DNA from: Helicobacteraceae bacterium
GTDB taxonomy: Bacteria > Campylobacterota > Campylobacteria > Campylobacterales > Sulfurimonadaceae
Length of the DNA stretch: 6,301 nt
NCBI GenBank assembly: GCA_030613795.1
Contig: JAUWLG010000084.1
Span: 1 to 6,301, forward strand
Reading direction: 5' to 3'
The position numbers were made by a program, and so were the translations under genes. Positions within the stretch are counted from its first letter, which is position 1. Each line of letters begins with the position of its first letter. Below, piece by piece: positions 5,240 to 6,301 of the stretch. Below the pieces are notes generated by a model. It saw only the letters and a program-made list of their open reading frames with translations. It was not told where the DNA came from and searched no databases.

Positions 5240-6301
5240 GTGGCATTTTCAAAAGAGAAACGCGGCGGTACGATCAACGGTATCATCTTCGTTGCACTAG
5301 TTGCGGCAGCAGCGACCTATATTGCTGAGTTAGCACCTGTTGCAAAACTGGGTATCTCACCTCTTGTTGTGGGTATTGTCATCGGTATTTTCTATGCTAA
5401 CACACTGCACAACCACTTTCCAGCAGCGTGGGAGTCTGGTATTATCTTCTCAGGCAAAAAAATCCTCCGTTTTGCGATTGTCTTTTACGGTTTTCGTATC
5501 ACCTTTCAGCAGATCGGTGAGGTGGGGATGCAAGGGTTTATGGTCTCACTGCTTGTTCTGTCATCAACGATGTTGATCGGGATCTGGTTAGGGAGCAAGA
5601 TCTTTAAGATGGATAGAGATACGTCGATCTTGACAGCATCCGGTGCTTCTGTCTGTGGCGCGGCTGCGGTATTGGCAACAGAACCTGTGCTTAAAGCAGA
5701 AGAGCATAAAACAGCGATTGCGGTCTCTATGGTCGTTCTTTTTGGTACGATCTCGATGTTTTTGTACCCGGTACTCTACTCAACGATCATTGAGCCGGCA
5801 ACAGGCTTCTTGCATATGGATCCAAAAACATTTGGTATCTATGTGGGTGGAACGATCCATGAGGTAGCGCAAGTGGTTGCTGTTCCAGCCTCTGTTCCAG
5901 GTGCTCCGGAAGATATGGCAAACACGGCCGTTATCGTTAAGATGACACGCGTTATTATGATCGCGCCGATGTTGATCGTTTTGGGTCTTTTTCTGAGCTA
6001 TATGGCTAGAAAGTCAGGTGGCGCAAGCAGTAAACTCAAACTGGTCATCCCATGGTTCGCAGTTTACTTTGTCGGTATGGCCGGTGTAAACTCGTTGATC
6101 CATAACTACACGTTAACGGCACCGGCTGAGACAGCGGAGATGATCAAGATGGCGATTACAAATCTAAATATTGTAGATACATTTTTGTTGACTATGGCAA
6201 TGACAGCACTCGGTATGGGAACACGTTTTGTTTTTTTTAATGTTATGGGGATGTCAGAGATCTACACCGCAGGCGCCATGTTCGTCTGGCTGCTTGTCGG
6301 C
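5240..6301 (+). CDS. YeiH-family (UPF0324) membrane protein, putative sulfate exporter, partial (3' end off the right edge)
   Basis: The frame runs from a GTG at 5240 to the window end, 354 codons with no stop. The start is GTG: AAGGG (5230-5234) sits five bases upstream, an in-frame stop lies at 5228, and the nearby ATG at 5238 is in another frame. The product is a polytopic inner-membrane protein: after a short basic N-terminus (SKEKRGG) hydrophobic helices begin at ~12 and recur through the chain, roughly nine to ten segments. Family landmarks I recognise are SGASVCGAAAV (134-144), GGTIHEVAQVVA (203-214), VKMTRV (233-238) and IPWFAVYFVGM (270-280). The family is ~340-350 residues in E. coli, so only the end is missing. 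The 'sulfate exporter' label is a database convention with thin experimental support; the substrate is unknown. Inferred to be transcribed alone from the promoter near 5180. Confidence 0.92.
   Translation, partial: MAFSKEKRGGTINGIIFVALVAAAATYIAELAPVAKLGISPLVVGIVIGIFYANTLHNHFPAAWESGIIFSGKKILRFAIVFYGFRITFQQIGEVGMQGFMVSLLVLSSTMLIGIWLGSKIFKMDRDTSILTASGASVCGAAAVLATEPVLKAEEHKTAIAVSMVVLFGTISMFLYPVLYSTIIEPATGFLHMDPKTFGIYVGGTIHEVAQVVAVPASVPGAPEDMANTAVIVKMTRVIMIAPMLIVLGLFLSYMARKSGGASSKLKLVIPWFAVYFVGMAGVNSLIHNYTLTAPAETAEMIKMAITNLNIVDTFLLTMAMTALGMGTRFVFFNVMGMSEIYTAGAMFVWLLVG

Noticed and set aside
5340..5867. Plus-strand open frames of 78 and 74 codons within 5340-5867
   Set aside because: They are alternate frames inside the YeiH-family gene, which has a continuous frame with clear family motifs.

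Overview
The window looks like chromosomal DNA from a free-living member of the Campylobacterota (Sulfurimonas/Sulfurovum type). The evidence is the adjacent rsmA (ksgA) and RNase J genes, a pair also seen in Helicobacter and Campylobacter; an RNase J with a long basic N-terminal extension as in Helicobacter pylori; AT-leaning coding sequence; and short A+T-rich promoters. The genus is an inference; no rRNA gene is present.

Layout, left to right. (1) 1-459, minus strand: the N-terminal 153 codons of a secreted lipoprotein with a DUF2202 ferritin-like domain, running off the left edge. (2) 460-628: a divergent intergenic region with a candidate promoter for each side and a 7-4-7 direct repeat resembling an OmpR/PhoB-family operator. 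(3) 629-1408, plus: rsmA, the 16S rRNA dimethyladenosine methyltransferase. (4) 1409-1475: a leader with an inverted repeat. (5) 1476-3587, plus: rnj, RNase J, with two in-frame tandem repeat blocks in its N-terminal tail. (6) 3588-3971: a 384-bp gene-free repeat island. It holds a ~110-bp imperfect palindrome, a 15-bp direct repeat, a series of small hairpins with related sequences, six copies of a heptamer, and finally the pilT promoter. (7) 3972-5126, plus: a PilT/PilU-type ATPase without other pilus genes nearby. (8) 5127-5239: a short spacer with a duplicated motif and a promoter. (9) 5240-6301, plus: a YeiH-family (UPF0324) membrane protein starting at GTG and running off the right edge.

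rsmA and rnj are probably co-transcribed and form an RNA-centred unit (16S rRNA maturation and RNA decay/processing). The other genes look like separate transcription units. The genes themselves are ordinary. The part worth attention is the 3588-3971 island, above all the palindrome at 3586-3695: its arm mismatches are mostly of the type that become G-U pairs in RNA read from the minus strand. I found no CRISPR array, tRNA, rRNA, insertion sequence or clear new defence system.
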